Shown: positions 39,051 to 48,425 of the stretch, piece after piece | How the letters are laid out: the number at the start of each line of letters is the position of its first letter | Numbering within the stretch: position 1 is the stretch's first letter | NCBI GenBank assembly: GCA_002841865.1 | Contig: PHBD01000001.1 | Coordinates: 1 to 64,000 of the forward strand | Origin: Deltaproteobacteria bacterium HGW-Deltaproteobacteria-19 | Lineage (GTDB): Bacteria; Desulfobacterota; Syntrophia; Syntrophales; PHBD01 | Length of the DNA: 64,000 nt | Reading direction: 5' to 3' | Notes under the pieces: generated by a model | Databases searched by the model: none | What the model was told of the DNA's origin: nothing | What the model saw: the letters and a program-made list of their open reading frames with translations, nothing else | Position numbers and translations under genes: made by a program

Positions 39051-40184
39051 CTATTCGATGGTAATCAAATCAAGCGGGTATTTCGTAAAGACCTCCGCTT
39101 TCCCCGGTTTCACGCAAACGACGTATTCCAGGGCGAAGACACCGCAATTGGTCTTGAAATCGTAGATATGTGCACAGGGAACGATCATGACGTTTTCTTC
39201 AAGGATGTAGTCGTCGTCGTGGCAAAATGTCGGAGGCAGATGGCCTGTGCCGATGCCGTGCCCGAGAGGAACGGATCCGAAATCCGGATAGCCGCCCTCT
39301 GCGAGACGGCTGATATACCATTTCTCGATTTCCTTGGTGCTCGCACCGGGCACAAACATCCCGTTCAATTCTTCGATGACCGGCCTGATAAAATCGACCA
39401 TCTTCATGTAATCCTTTGACTGTTTCCCAAACGCAAGCGTCCGGAAGCTGTCCGTGCGGTATTCATCCCAGACGGGATGCAGATCGTAATAGATCCGGTC
39501 TCCGTTGACGAGAATCCTGTCGGTCGGCAGGTGATCGCCGTAGCCCATCTGGGATGTGAAGAGGCACTGGTTCGGCGTGTAGTAATAGGAGGCGCCCAGC
39601 CGCCGCATTTCAAGCTCGGCATGGCCGATCAGCTCCGCCTCGGTCACTCCGACCCGCACGTTTTCAAGGATTTTGCTGGTGCCCGCATCGGCGATGCCGC
39701 AGGCGCGGCGAATCAGCGCCAGCTCCTCTTCATCCTTTTTCATCATGACGTCGTTGATCATCTTTTCGCCGTCCACGATGGTTGCATCGGGCAGGTTTTT
39801 GGCGAGGTGGTCGTACATCAGGTAGGCAATGGACGGCATTTCCACGGCAATCACCTTGTTGTGGCATTCGCGCTCACGAAGGATCGTGACAACCGTGTCC
39901 AGAAAGCTGATGGGCTCGATGCCGGCATACGCGGGCATCCAGAAGCGAATGTCCTTGATGTACCCCTCCGTCATGAGCCTTCCCATTTCCGCAAGCGAGA
40001 CGAGGAGCGTGGGCTCTTCCTTTGCCCACACGAACAGGCAGTTCCCAAGGTTGAAGTCGTTGTGGAACGTTCCGGCAACATAGGAGTACTTTTGCTGATG
40101 CGTCAGGATCAACACATCGATTCCCTCTTTCTGCATCGCCTGCCTGACTTTTTCTGCATTCTTCCTGAAGAAAGAATAGTTCAT
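39051..40184 (-). CDS. M24-family peptidase/creatinase-like protein
   Basis: 377 residues with the creatinase N-domain and pita-bread C-domain. Candidate metal ligands are visible in DLHPVWDEYRTDSFRT, LGHGIGTGH and ALEYVV, but the glutamate normally in the EP motif is not seen (IVPCAHIYDF there). This resembles metal-free members such as creatinase and some ectoine- or amino-acid-derivative hydrolases more than a true Xaa-Pro dipeptidase. It would hydrolyse a C-N bond in a small substrate. The start follows GGAGGACGCTGTAAG. Confidence 0.75.
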   Translation of the reverse strand: MNYSFFRKNAEKVRQAMQKEGIDVLILTHQQKYSYVAGTFHNDFNLGNCLFVWAKEEPTLLVSLAEMGRLMTEGYIKDIRFWMPAYAGIEPISFLDTVVTILRERECHNKVIAVEMPSIAYLMYDHLAKNLPDATIVDGEKMINDVMMKKDEEELALIRRACGIADAGTSKILENVRVGVTEAELIGHAELEMRRLGASYYYTPNQCLFTSQMGYGDHLPTDRILVNGDRIYYDLHPVWDEYRTDSFRTLAFGKQSKDYMKMVDFIRPVIEELNGMFVPGASTKEIEKWYISRLAEGGYPDFGSVPLGHGIGTGHLPPTFCHDDDYILEENVMIVPCAHIYDFKTNCGVFALEYVVCVKPGKAEVFTKYPLDLITIE

Positions 40185-40314
40185 CTTACAGCGTCCTCCA
40201 TTTCATTAATGATTCTCTTTGGTACGATGATTCACAAGATACTGCCGTTGACCGGTTTGGAGTATAGGAGTCCCGGGCATGCCCGATAAGGCGCGTCAGC
40301 CGACAAGAAAAGCG

Positions 40315-41070
40315 CTATACCCCGCCCTTCTTGAACACATAAATCGCCCACCCCAGCGTTTCCCGTCCCCACCGCAGATACGCGGTCTTACTGTCACGCA
40401 CTCGCTTCAGCACGGTCTCCACGTCCGGATCGTCCCGATGATCACTCGCCCAGGTTTCCGCGGCATACCACTGCAATCCTTCATATCGATCCCAGTCATC
40501 CTGGCTGCTCACGAGCGTGTAGACCAGCTCCAATCCGAGCTCTCGCCCGGCATCTGCATTCTGATCATGTGTTCCGAGGTCGCTGCGTGCCATTTCGATC
40601 GCTTCCAAGTACTCCTGTTCCGGTTCATGCCGCCAGTACGGCTCTCCCACGACGATCCAGCTTTCCGGGGCTGCCATCTTCTGCAGCGCGCTCAGCGTCC
40701 CTCGATGCCCGCCAAAAATCCAGCTTGCACCGATACAGGCCGCCAGATCAAAGCTCTGCGAGGTCTCCGGGACATACTCGGCCCCATCCATCTCCAGGAA
40801 ATGCAGCTTGGAATCCGGAACGCGTTCTTGATGCCTCTTGCGGACATCGGCAATGAAGAAGGGAGAGAAATCAACTCCTGTCCCTGTCATTTCCCGGTTT
40901 CGCTCTGCAAGCCGGATGAGAAACTCGCCCTTTCCCGTGGCGATATCGAGCACGCGTGCCCCGGGTTTCAGAGTCAGAAGCGTGATCAACTGTTCCAGTT
41001 TCTCAAGACTCATCGGGTTGCAGAGAATCTGCTCCCGATGCGTGATGTCAAAGAACTTCCACATGTCCAT
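40315..41070 (-). CDS. Class I SAM-dependent methyltransferase
   Basis: 251 residues. Motif I (ARVLDIATGKGEFL), the acidic residue in GTGVDFSPFF and DLAACIGASWIFGG outline a Rossmann methyltransferase, and the C-terminal half holds the substrate side (GLQWYAAETW). The ATG is the one eight bases after AAAGGAG. Substrate unknown. It lies between the M24-like and aldo/keto reductase genes on the same strand. Confidence 0.8.
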   Translation of the reverse strand: MDMWKFFDITHREQILCNPMSLEKLEQLITLLTLKPGARVLDIATGKGEFLIRLAERNREMTGTGVDFSPFFIADVRKRHQERVPDSKLHFLEMDGAEYVPETSQSFDLAACIGASWIFGGHRGTLSALQKMAAPESWIVVGEPYWRHEPEQEYLEAIEMARSDLGTHDQNADAGRELGLELVYTLVSSQDDWDRYEGLQWYAAETWASDHRDDPDVETVLKRVRDSKTAYLRWGRETLGWAIYVFKKGGV

Positions 41071-41242
41071 GCGCATATCTCCTTTATCAATCCCATCCGA
41101 ACGATTCATATCGGACGGTGCGTTTTATTTTCGATGATTTGGATGTCATCCCGGCATATGGCATTCTTCTGTTCCCGTCTTGACACAAGGTGTCAACGGA
41201 ACCCCGTCCTGCGGCAACGGAAGGCAGCCCCTCACCGAACGC

Positions 41243-42238
41243 TCATCGGTTGACCCCCGCCATCTCTCCGGGGGAGTACCGGTCCCCCAGGACTTTGTCG
41301 GCCAGCCTATCGAGCACACTTCGGTCTTCATCAGTCAGTCGGCAGTCAAGCGCCCCCAGATTGGTCTCCAGGTTGGCGAGCCTGGTGGTGCCGGGAATGG
41401 CGACAACATGATCCCCCTGGCCGAGCACCCAGGCCAGGGCAACCTGTGCCGCGGCGCATCCCGTTCTCGTGGCCACTTCCTTGATGGCCTCCACCAGTTT
41501 GAGGTTGGCCTCGATATTGCCCGGCTGGAATCGGGGCTGCATCTGGGCCCGGTAATCCGTCTCGCCGGTGGGCAACTCGCCGGCTGAGGTATAGCGGCCC
41601 GTCAGCATTCCCCGGCCCAGGGGCGAGTAAGCGACCAGGCTGATGTTCAGCTCCTTGCACGTGGGGAGGATGTCCCGCTCGACATCCCGGCTGAAAATCG
41701 AATACTCGGTCTGAAGGGCGGCAACGGGAAAAACGGTGTGCGCCCGCCGGATCGTCTCGGCCGAGGCCTCCGACAGCCCGACCGCCCCGATTTTGCCTTC
41801 CTGAACCAGCTTCGCCATCTCGCCGACCGTCTCCTCGATCGGCGTCGATGGATCCACCCGGTGGAGATAGTACAGGTCGATCCTGTCCTTGCCCAGTCGC
41901 CGAAGGCTCTTTTCGCAGGAGCTGCGGACATTGGCCGGGGAGCCGTCCACCCCCAGAAAGGCACCCGTGGCCGGATCCCTCTGGGGCCCGAACTTGGTGG
42001 CCAGCACGATTTTCTCCCAGCGCCCCGCAAACGCCTTGCCCAGCAACTGCTCGTTGCGCCCCTGGCCATAGATCTCCGCGGTGTCAAAGTGGGTCACTCC
42101 CAGGTCCACCGCCCGGTGGAGCAGACGAATGGCCTCCGACTCCTGCGCGGGCGGCCCATAAAACTCGGAGAGACCCATGCAGCCCAATCCGATGGCCGAT
42201 ACGGAAATCCCTGATTTCCCAAGATTGCGTGTAATCAT
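41243..42238 (-). CDS. Aldo/keto reductase
   Basis: 331 residues, standard AKR barrel. GLGCMGLSEFYGP, Asp-Tyr of FDTAEIYGQGRNEQLLGKA, DLYYLHRVDP with the conserved histidine, and IPGTTRLANLETNLGAL show the catalytic tetrad region and NADPH site (yajO/pyridoxal reductase-like subgroup). It reduces an aldehyde or ketone. The start follows AGGAGGATCT. It begins 14 bases after the LuxR-type gene and is likely co-transcribed with it. Confidence 0.9.
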   Translation of the reverse strand: MITRNLGKSGISVSAIGLGCMGLSEFYGPPAQESEAIRLLHRAVDLGVTHFDTAEIYGQGRNEQLLGKAFAGRWEKIVLATKFGPQRDPATGAFLGVDGSPANVRSSCEKSLRRLGKDRIDLYYLHRVDPSTPIEETVGEMAKLVQEGKIGAVGLSEASAETIRRAHTVFPVAALQTEYSIFSRDVERDILPTCKELNISLVAYSPLGRGMLTGRYTSAGELPTGETDYRAQMQPRFQPGNIEANLKLVEAIKEVATRTGCAAAQVALAWVLGQGDHVVAIPGTTRLANLETNLGALDCRLTDEDRSVLDRLADKVLGDRYSPGEMAGVNR

Positions 42239-42252
42239 AGATCCTCCTTGTT

Positions 42253-43161
42253 TCATTCGTCTTTCCCAGAAAGAAGGGAAGGAACAGGCCCAACGTTCGA
42301 TTTCAGAAAAGTCGTCAGATTGATTTTCTTGTTCGAGAGATTCAGTTTTCTCCGAATGTTTTCACGATGTCGATTGATCGTTGCCGTGGAGACGCCGCGC
42401 AAGCTGGCGATTTCCTTGGTACGCATTCCGTTCCGGATCATGTTGCAGATATCGACTTCCGCAGGGGTCAGCACACTGAAATGTTTCAAGGACTGGTTGA
42501 TGAAGGGGGCTGCCATTTCTTCCAGGCTGGTCCTTAGTAACTCCAAGTATTTTATTTTGCTGCGCGATACTGCAGGTGCCAAGGCATGGAGGATCGGCAT
42601 GATCACCCTGTCGATGTTCAATTGAATATTTTCATAAATATGCTTTTTTTCATTTTCGATGTTCGAAAGAACAAGTCGCAAGGCTGTATTTGCTTCCTGC
42701 AGCGCCTTTCTTTCAAGAAGGAGCTGCCGATTGTTTTCTTGAAGTTCCTGCTCCGCCAGAATTCGGACCGCAATCTCACCGATCTTTTGGGCAACGCCCT
42801 CCAATAAAATCCTTTCCTCCTTGAGAAACGGCCCCTCGTCCTCCAGGGGCCGTTCCTGCATATAGATGATGGTTACATCACCTGAAATTTCATCATTCAC
42901 ACGAATTGCAGCCGACTGTCTCCATTGCGTCCATGCAAACTCCTTGCTTTCAAATGTTTTCCCTTTGAACGTAATCCTCGCACAGGCAACTTCCGCATAG
43001 CGCCAGGACGAGGGCAGAAAATCGACGAGACACTTCAGAAATTCCTCCATGGAGCCATGGCAGCTTTCGGCCAGGCGCGCCATGCCATAAAGACAATTCA
43101 GTTCCTTGATGCGCTCCTGCAGGGCAATTTCAATGTTTTCATTCTGTTTCATGATGGTCAT
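42253..43161 (-). CDS. GAF/LuxR-type transcriptional regulator
   Basis: 302 residues. An N-terminal GAF-like sensor (about 1-140), a long coiled coil (about 135-190) and a C-terminal LuxR HTH (VLTPAEVDICNMIRNGMR, TKEIASLRGVSTATINRHRENIRRKL) are visible. Such proteins often sit below PAS/GAF sensors and respond to cytoplasmic ligands. A 9-bp inverted repeat about 135 bases upstream of its start may be its operator. Confidence 0.8.
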   Translation of the reverse strand: MTIMKQNENIEIALQERIKELNCLYGMARLAESCHGSMEEFLKCLVDFLPSSWRYAEVACARITFKGKTFESKEFAWTQWRQSAAIRVNDEISGDVTIIYMQERPLEDEGPFLKEERILLEGVAQKIGEIAVRILAEQELQENNRQLLLERKALQEANTALRLVLSNIENEKKHIYENIQLNIDRVIMPILHALAPAVSRSKIKYLELLRTSLEEMAAPFINQSLKHFSVLTPAEVDICNMIRNGMRTKEIASLRGVSTATINRHRENIRRKLNLSNKKINLTTFLKSNVGPVPSLLSGKDE

Positions 43162-43568
43162 CCGCTTTGGAAGGAGCTCGCCTGCTTCTGCTTATTGCCT
43201 ATCTGATGTAGGCAATGCAAGTGCATTTTATGAGCATTTACACCACCGCTGTTGTCCGATAATGAACTGTCGAATAAAACTGTGGAAATCATTCGCCTCC
43301 ATCGTCCTTCGGGCGGTTTTCTTGATTTGATGGAGGCCGCCCTGTGCATGAATGATCCAAAGGACGAATCGGGGCGATATTATCCCACAGTCCTGTAAAC
43401 GTATCTGCATGAGGGGATCAACGGGAGGCACGTTTCATCGGCTTCACCGAAGATCCCCTCGATGCGCTCGAATGGGTATCGGAGGAATGGTTCGCAAGAT
43501 CATCGATCCGGCATACCGTTTCAACGATGCCTCGAAGTACGGGTGTGCAGCCGGGAGTGTTATTGCCA
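43162..43568. promoter_or_regulatory. Divergent intergenic region with 9-bp inverted repeat
   Basis: About 400 bases between the divergent LuxR-type and FemAB-like genes. GCCTCCATC at 43295-43303 and GATGGAGGC at 43329-43337 form a perfect inverted repeat with a 25-base loop, either an operator or an RNA hairpin. No gene is seen. Confidence 0.35.
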
Positions 43569-44648
43569 ATGAGAATCGACGTGCAGCCAAAGAAAATGGA
43601 TTCACTGCTTCCCACGGACATTCTCTTCCAGACCACGTACTGGGGACAGGTTAAGTCCAATCTCGGCTGGGAGCCGCTCGCCTTCGATTTCCTCTCGGAG
43701 GAAGGGCAATACGGCGATGTTCTCGTCCTGAAGAGACCCCTGGGCCAGGGGGTTGCCGCCGCCTATATCCCTCAAGGCCCCGAAACGGGTCCTGATTCCG
43801 ACAAGTATGGAATATTTCTCGAAGCATTGTCACAGTCACTGATCCGTCACATGGATTCGGATGTCGCATTCATTCGGTACGATCTTCCCTGGGAGTCTCC
43901 GTATGCCGCCGACATGATGCAGGGAGAATCCTGGCCGGGATGCATTTCGCCGCAATTGCAGGAATTGCGAATGAATATCGGCACCAAAACCTGGAACCTC
44001 CGGAAGGCGGCGATTGATTTCACGGTTGCCGATGCTCTGATTGTCGACATTGCGCGTACGGAAGAGGACATCCTGTCAACCATGAAACCCAAATGCCGGT
44101 ACAATATCCGGCTTTCACAAAGAAAAGGAGTCCATGTATCGATAGCCTCTCCCAATCAGTTGCCATCGTTCTACGACCTCTATCTGCAGACAGCCAGGCG
44201 TAACGGCTTCCTGGAGTGCAGTGATCGCTGTTTTGCCGAGCTTTTCTCCACGCGCACGACTCATCCCGAATCTCCCGAGATTCTGTTTCTCCTCGCCGCT
44301 GACGGGAGCGATATCGTCGCCGGCGCAATCATTGCCGTCTCCGGTCAACGGGCGATCTTTCTCTTTGGGGCATCCTCCAATGAAAAGCGCAACCTGATGG
44401 GATCGTATGCCGTGCACTGGGAAGCCATCAAGCTGGCGCGTGAAAAGGGGTGCCTGACGTATGACATGGGATCCGTTTCACCGCTTCCTGATCCCCACCA
44501 CCCCTTTTATGGCATGCACCGATTCAAAACAGGTTTCGGGGGTACGATCGTCCATCGAAGTGGTTCATGGGATTACCTGCTTGACAGTCAGAATTATGAA
44601 AATATTCGCAACTTCGAATTGCTGAGCAGTGCGTTGATTCCTTCTTGA
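43569..44648 (+). CDS. FemAB-like peptidoglycan/aminoacyl N-acyltransferase
   Basis: 359 residues forming two GNAT-like domains. PTDILFQTTYWGQVKSNLGW, DIARTEEDILSTMKPKCRYNIRLSQRKGV and the second-domain SYAVHWEAIKLAREKGCLTYDMG with HRFKTGFGG are the classical FemABX/lipid II Gly-transferase landmarks. Proteobacterial members lack a defined role and may modify peptidoglycan or exopolysaccharide precursors. The start is the ATG at 43569 behind GGGAGTG; an earlier in-frame ATG has no site. A terminator lies about 60 bases downstream. Confidence 0.82.
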   Translation: MRIDVQPKKMDSLLPTDILFQTTYWGQVKSNLGWEPLAFDFLSEEGQYGDVLVLKRPLGQGVAAAYIPQGPETGPDSDKYGIFLEALSQSLIRHMDSDVAFIRYDLPWESPYAADMMQGESWPGCISPQLQELRMNIGTKTWNLRKAAIDFTVADALIVDIARTEEDILSTMKPKCRYNIRLSQRKGVHVSIASPNQLPSFYDLYLQTARRNGFLECSDRCFAELFSTRTTHPESPEILFLLAADGSDIVAGAIIAVSGQRAIFLFGASSNEKRNLMGSYAVHWEAIKLAREKGCLTYDMGSVSPLPDPHHPFYGMHRFKTGFGGTIVHRSGSWDYLLDSQNYENIRNFELLSSALIPS

Positions 44649-44703
44649 TTTCCGATCATGGATTGAATCACTCATCAAGAAAAAGGGAAACCTGTCGTTC
44701 AAG

Positions 44704-44735
44704 GCCCGGCTGGACCCATCCTACCGGGTCTTTTT
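44704..44735 (+). terminator. Intrinsic terminator after FemAB-like gene
   Basis: CCCGG and CCGGG form the stem around a 16-base loop, followed by TCTTTTT. Confidence 0.7.
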
Positions 44736-44859
44736 GAAATGAAAGGAAATTAAAAAAGTGAAGGGACTTGCATCATATATATACAATTGCGTTCATGATC
44801 ATGCTTATCAAGAACAATCTGGAAAGAACCATAGAACGAGAAATAAATGCGGGGAGATT

Positions 44860-45093
44860 ATGAACAGTGACTACCAATGGGTTTGTCTTATAGAGGCTGC
44901 GGATCGGATTTCTCAATTCGATCACAGCAAGCCCCAGAAGTTACACGAGGTACTTGAAGAAATGAACAAAAACCTGGCCGGACTGCTGGAGGTATTTCCA
45001 AAGGATGTTGATCCTTTAGTGAATATGGAAGGATATGCCGTCCGTCAGTTTATAAAAACCATATTAAATGTGCTGGATTCACATAAAAAATAG
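44860..45093 (+). CDS. Small hypothetical protein
   Basis: 77 residues, acidic and helical (WVCLIEAADRISQF, PQKLHEVLEEMNKNLAGLLEVF). The ATG is preceded by GGGGAG. No family is recognised. It lies 55 bases upstream of the Rnk gene on the same strand, so they may be co-transcribed. Confidence 0.6.
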   Translation: MNSDYQWVCLIEAADRISQFDHSKPQKLHEVLEEMNKNLAGLLEVFPKDVDPLVNMEGYAVRQFIKTILNVLDSHKK

Positions 45094-45148
45094 ATAAAAT
45101 CGCACATCCCTGGGTATTTCACATACTAAATTCTTGGAGACTGACATC

Positions 45149-45526
45149 ATGAAGATGCCTAAAAAGATTTATATTACTGAGAAAGATATAGACCGCCTCA
45201 ATAGCATCTTAATGAATATAAAAGACTCACCTGTCGTGAGGAAGCTTCAGGACGAGCTGGACCGCGCAACAATCTTGAATCCCGAAGAGATACCTCCGGA
45301 TGTTGTAACCATGAACTCGCGGGTTCAATTTAAGACGCTGGAAACAGGTGACACATCCGAAATCACGATTGTCTACCCGTCCAATGCGGACAGCAGCAAG
45401 GCAAGAGTCTCCATCCTCGCGCCTGTGGGGGCGGCATTGATTGGCCTGAGAGTGGGAGATGAAATCGAATGGGCTCTCCCCACGGGACTGGTTCGAACTT
45501 TTAGAATATTATCCGTGGGAGATTGA
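45149..45526 (+). CDS. rnk: Rnk/GreA-like transcription factor
   Basis: 125 residues. A short N-terminal helix pair (YITEKDIDRLNSIL) is followed by the GreA/GreB C-terminal FKBP-like domain: VVTMNSRVQFKTLETGDTSE, VSILAPVGAALIGLRVGDEIEW. This is the Rnk layout, a protein that binds RNA polymerase near the secondary channel and is known as regulator of nucleoside diphosphate kinase. The ATG follows TTGGAG; a TTG five codons earlier is less likely. Confidence 0.85.
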   Translation: MKMPKKIYITEKDIDRLNSILMNIKDSPVVRKLQDELDRATILNPEEIPPDVVTMNSRVQFKTLETGDTSEITIVYPSNADSSKARVSILAPVGAALIGLRVGDEIEWALPTGLVRTFRILSVGD

Positions 45527-45540
45527 AAGGGCTAGTGCGT

Positions 45541-45993
45541 CTATCTTCTTGCCTTTCCGGAAACAGCTTCTATGGAAATTTTGAAAATTCTTGTTTTATC
45601 TTTTTGCCTCTCGATATATTTCAATCCATCAGCGATATAGTTGATTGAATATTTTCGTATAATGCCTTCAAGAGCCGATTGTTTTTCTTCTCCGAATGAC
45701 TCGGATGCCAGTCCTTGAACAATACAACTCTCATATCTGGTGGCGAATTTCTCGGGAAGAATCTCGGCCCTTCCCACTACACAAAAGGAAACTCTTGGGT
45801 TTGCAATGATATTGTTGATTATTCTACCTTCAAGGGCACAGTGGAAGTAGATGCACCGGTCCTTCAAACAGTAATGAATCGGCACACCATATGGCACATT
45901 ATCGACAGACGTTGTACTCAGGAAGCCATATTCGCCTTTTTCCAGAATTTCTAAAGCTTCCGTATCTGTTATCGCCCTGTCTTTTCTGCGCAT
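45541..45993 (-). CDS. Pyridoxamine 5'-phosphate oxidase family protein (NimA-like)
   Basis: 150 residues. MRRKDRAITDTEALEILEKG, YGFLSTTSVDNVPYGVPIHY, IYFHCALEGRIINNIIANPRVSFCVVG are the landmarks of the NimA-like flavin split-barrel group, whose members bind FMN or haem and can reduce nitroimidazoles. Conserved histidines are present. It starts behind AAGGGGACGAA and stands alone, convergent with rnk. Confidence 0.85.
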   Translation of the reverse strand: MRRKDRAITDTEALEILEKGEYGFLSTTSVDNVPYGVPIHYCLKDRCIYFHCALEGRIINNIIANPRVSFCVVGRAEILPEKFATRYESCIVQGLASESFGEEKQSALEGIIRKYSINYIADGLKYIERQKDKTRIFKISIEAVSGKARR

Positions 45994-46206
45994 TTCGTCC
46001 CCTTAGATCAGCACAAGAACAAGGAAATCCCCAATGATGATCAAGCCGTAATTGCATACACGAGCAATGGGCAAATATCAATTGCCATGTGAAACGTTCA
46101 ATTTCTTGAAGATTTTGGATTCAATATGACAGGAAGGAACAAATAACAGATCGTCCCGACAGCGCTGCCGGTTCGCGTTTGTATGTTTTTCAGCCACCAT
46201 GTTCTA

Positions 46207-47226
46207 TTATCGTTCTTCCCCGGCAAGCTGAGCAATTGCAGAACAGATCCGCTTCACGTTTGGCAGAGCTTGGTCTTCACGTTCGCGGGCATAAGGGATG
46301 GTTGTCTGCGTACACACTCGGGCATACTTGAATGAGACGCCTGCCTCCAGTGCTACAGCTCCCAGTTCGCCCGACAGGCCGAATCCCTCGTAATCTTCAT
46401 CCACGACCAAGAGACGTCCTGTGTGGGCGACCATTTCACAAAAGGTCGTCCTGTCAAGAGGAGAGATCGTTCGCAAGTCCAGTACCGCTGCTGATATTCC
46501 TTCCCGCTCTGCAGCCTCAGCTGCCTGGAGAGCACGGTGTACACCGACACCAGCGCTCACGATGGTCACATCGCTTCCAGTTCGTCGGACCATGGCTTTG
46601 CCGATGGGGAGTGGCTCCCATCTCCTGGGCACGGCTCCCTTCGCTCCATTTGCAGGCACATCATACTGTACGGTGCGTCGCCCCCCTGAACCCAAAAATT
46701 CCAGCCAGGTCTCTGAGAGCAACTTGTGTTCCAGAAAGATGACAGGACCATCATGCTGTAAAGCGGCCAGCAACAGTCCCCCCGCGTCAGCAGGAGTGGA
46801 GGGAACAACTATGGATAACCCAGGGATGTGAGCCAGCCATCCCCATAGAGACTGCTCATGCTGTCCCCCATCTCCATAACCGCCGCCACAGGGAACACGG
46901 ACCATCACAGGCGCAGTCCATTTGCCGCCTGAAAATGCTTCCACTTTGGCCGCATGGTTGAGCAGGGCATCCATGCATACACCCAGAAAATCAACCATAT
47001 ACATTTCAACTACCGGGCGCAATCCAGCCATCGCGGCGGCTACGCCTGCCCCCAGGAAGGCGCTTTCGCTGATAGGAGTCCCTCGCACGCGCCTGGGTCC
47101 GAATCGTACAAGGAGGTTTCGTCTCAGCAAGGGGACATCCTCACCAAAAAGGATGATGCGCGGGTCATCCGCCATGGCCTGTGCAAGCGCGTCATCAATG
47201 GCCTGTGTGAAAAACATCGTGCTCAT
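46207..47226 (-). CDS. 2-oxoacid dehydrogenase E1 beta subunit
   Basis: 339 residues. FTQAIDDALAQAMADDPRIILFGEDV, ISESAFLGAGVAAAMAGLRPVVEMYMVDF and the C-terminal transketolase half (SVGAGVHRALQAAE, DLRTISPLD) match E1 beta subunits of acetoin, pyruvate or branched-chain oxoacid dehydrogenases. With the alpha subunit it forms a thiamine-diphosphate tetramer that decarboxylates the oxoacid. The ATG overlaps the alpha stop as ATGA. No E2 (lipoyl) or E3 gene is in the neighbourhood. Confidence 0.9.
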   Translation of the reverse strand: MSTMFFTQAIDDALAQAMADDPRIILFGEDVPLLRRNLLVRFGPRRVRGTPISESAFLGAGVAAAMAGLRPVVEMYMVDFLGVCMDALLNHAAKVEAFSGGKWTAPVMVRVPCGGGYGDGGQHEQSLWGWLAHIPGLSIVVPSTPADAGGLLLAALQHDGPVIFLEHKLLSETWLEFLGSGGRRTVQYDVPANGAKGAVPRRWEPLPIGKAMVRRTGSDVTIVSAGVGVHRALQAAEAAEREGISAAVLDLRTISPLDRTTFCEMVAHTGRLLVVDEDYEGFGLSGELGAVALEAGVSFKYARVCTQTTIPYAREREDQALPNVKRICSAIAQLAGEER

Positions 47227-48251
47227 GACGGTACCTCCGCCAGCGCGTATGCTGCGACATCACTCACATCTTTCTCGATCTGGTCTTCCAGTGCCCGCAA
47301 ACGCTCCGGGTCCGACTGTAAGGAGGCGCGGGTACGTGGCACGGGATCGTTGATTGGATCTCGGCGTGGGTCGCGTAAGGTTGAGAGCACCGATGCCATA
47401 ACGGTTTTCAGCCCTGCTATGCGTTCACGCATAGTGGCACCCGTCAAACGCAAGAAAGACTTTGTTAGCGGTAGGGCAATATCGGGCATTTCTCTGAGCG
47501 GATCGCGTGCGATCCTTATCAGTTGAAAGCCTAAAAAGTGTCCTTCGAAATGTACGCAGCGGGCCTTCAAGAACGTTGGTCCCTGACCGGAACGGGCACG
47601 TTCGATGGCGGCATTTGCAGCGGCCCATACCGCGAATACGTCGCGACCGTCCACTTCAACAGCCGGAATTCCAAGCCCTCGCGCGCGTTCGTTCAAATTA
47701 CCACCGGTCATATTGGCAGACTGGGTGGTTATGGCCCAGCCGTCGTCCTTGCAGACAAATAGAACCGGCAAGTTCCACACAGAAGCCAGGTTCATCGATT
47801 CCATCAACATGCCCTGGTTCATCGCTCCGTCCCCAAAGAAAGCAACGGCGACCGCACCCGGATTCGAATATTGTGCTGCGATTGCAAACCCGGCTGCGGT
47901 GGGTCCTTCCGCACCAACAATCCCTGAAGAAGCAGCCAGATGCTCTTTAGAGAACAGGTGCATATGCCCGCCCATGCCTCCGCATAGCCCGTCCGGACAT
48001 CCAAGCATCTCGCGAAGTATCAGGACTGGGTCCACACCGCGAATGAGCAGCGCGGCACTGCCGCGATGATCCAAGGCCATGGCGTCACCTTCACGCAACT
48101 GGGCAACAACACCCGCAATTATCGCTTCTTCACCCGTGCCCAGGTGCATCTCACCCGAGATCAAGCCGTCATGCCAGAGTTTTGCGATTACTTCTTCAAA
48201 CAAGCGGCTTTTCAACATCAGCGCATAAAGTGACCATAAATCGGGCGGCAT
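47223..48251 (-). CDS. 2-oxoacid dehydrogenase E1 alpha subunit (TPP-binding)
   Basis: 342 residues from the chosen start. The thiamine-diphosphate motif GDGAMNQGMLMESMNLASVWNLPV with the closing Lys-Asp-Asp is clear, and HLGTGEEAIIAGV and GGMGGHMHL are typical of acetoin/pyruvate E1 alpha. Three ATGs in a row follow CAGGAG; the third gives the best spacing. It decarboxylates a 2-oxoacid (or acetoin) with the beta subunit. The missing lipoyl E2 means partners lie elsewhere or an unusual acceptor is used. Confidence 0.9.
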   Translation of the reverse strand: MPPDLWSLYALMLKSRLFEEVIAKLWHDGLISGEMHLGTGEEAIIAGVVAQLREGDAMALDHRGSAALLIRGVDPVLILREMLGCPDGLCGGMGGHMHLFSKEHLAASSGIVGAEGPTAAGFAIAAQYSNPGAVAVAFFGDGAMNQGMLMESMNLASVWNLPVLFVCKDDGWAITTQSANMTGGNLNERARGLGIPAVEVDGRDVFAVWAAANAAIERARSGQGPTFLKARCVHFEGHFLGFQLIRIARDPLREMPDIALPLTKSFLRLTGATMRERIAGLKTVMASVLSTLRDPRRDPINDPVPRTRASLQSDPERLRALEDQIEKDVSDVAAYALAEVPS

Positions 48252-48276
48252 CATCATCTCCTGTCTGATCTTAAAT

Positions 48277-48312
48277 AATAAACCCCGCACTCTTCCGAGG
48301 AACGGGGTTTGC
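48277..48312 (-). terminator. Intrinsic terminator of the secreted-protein gene
   Basis: On the minus strand AACCCCG and CGGGGTT form a stem followed by TATTATTT, downstream of the gene ending at 48426. Confidence 0.65.
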
Positions 48313-48425
48313 GTTTACATTCCATTTCGCCACCTGGCAGGGTCAAATGGGTATTCAATCAGTCAACGTCGTTCATACCGGTTCCCGAGCACCGTCATTT
48401 GCTAGTTTGACCCGGCAATAAATAA

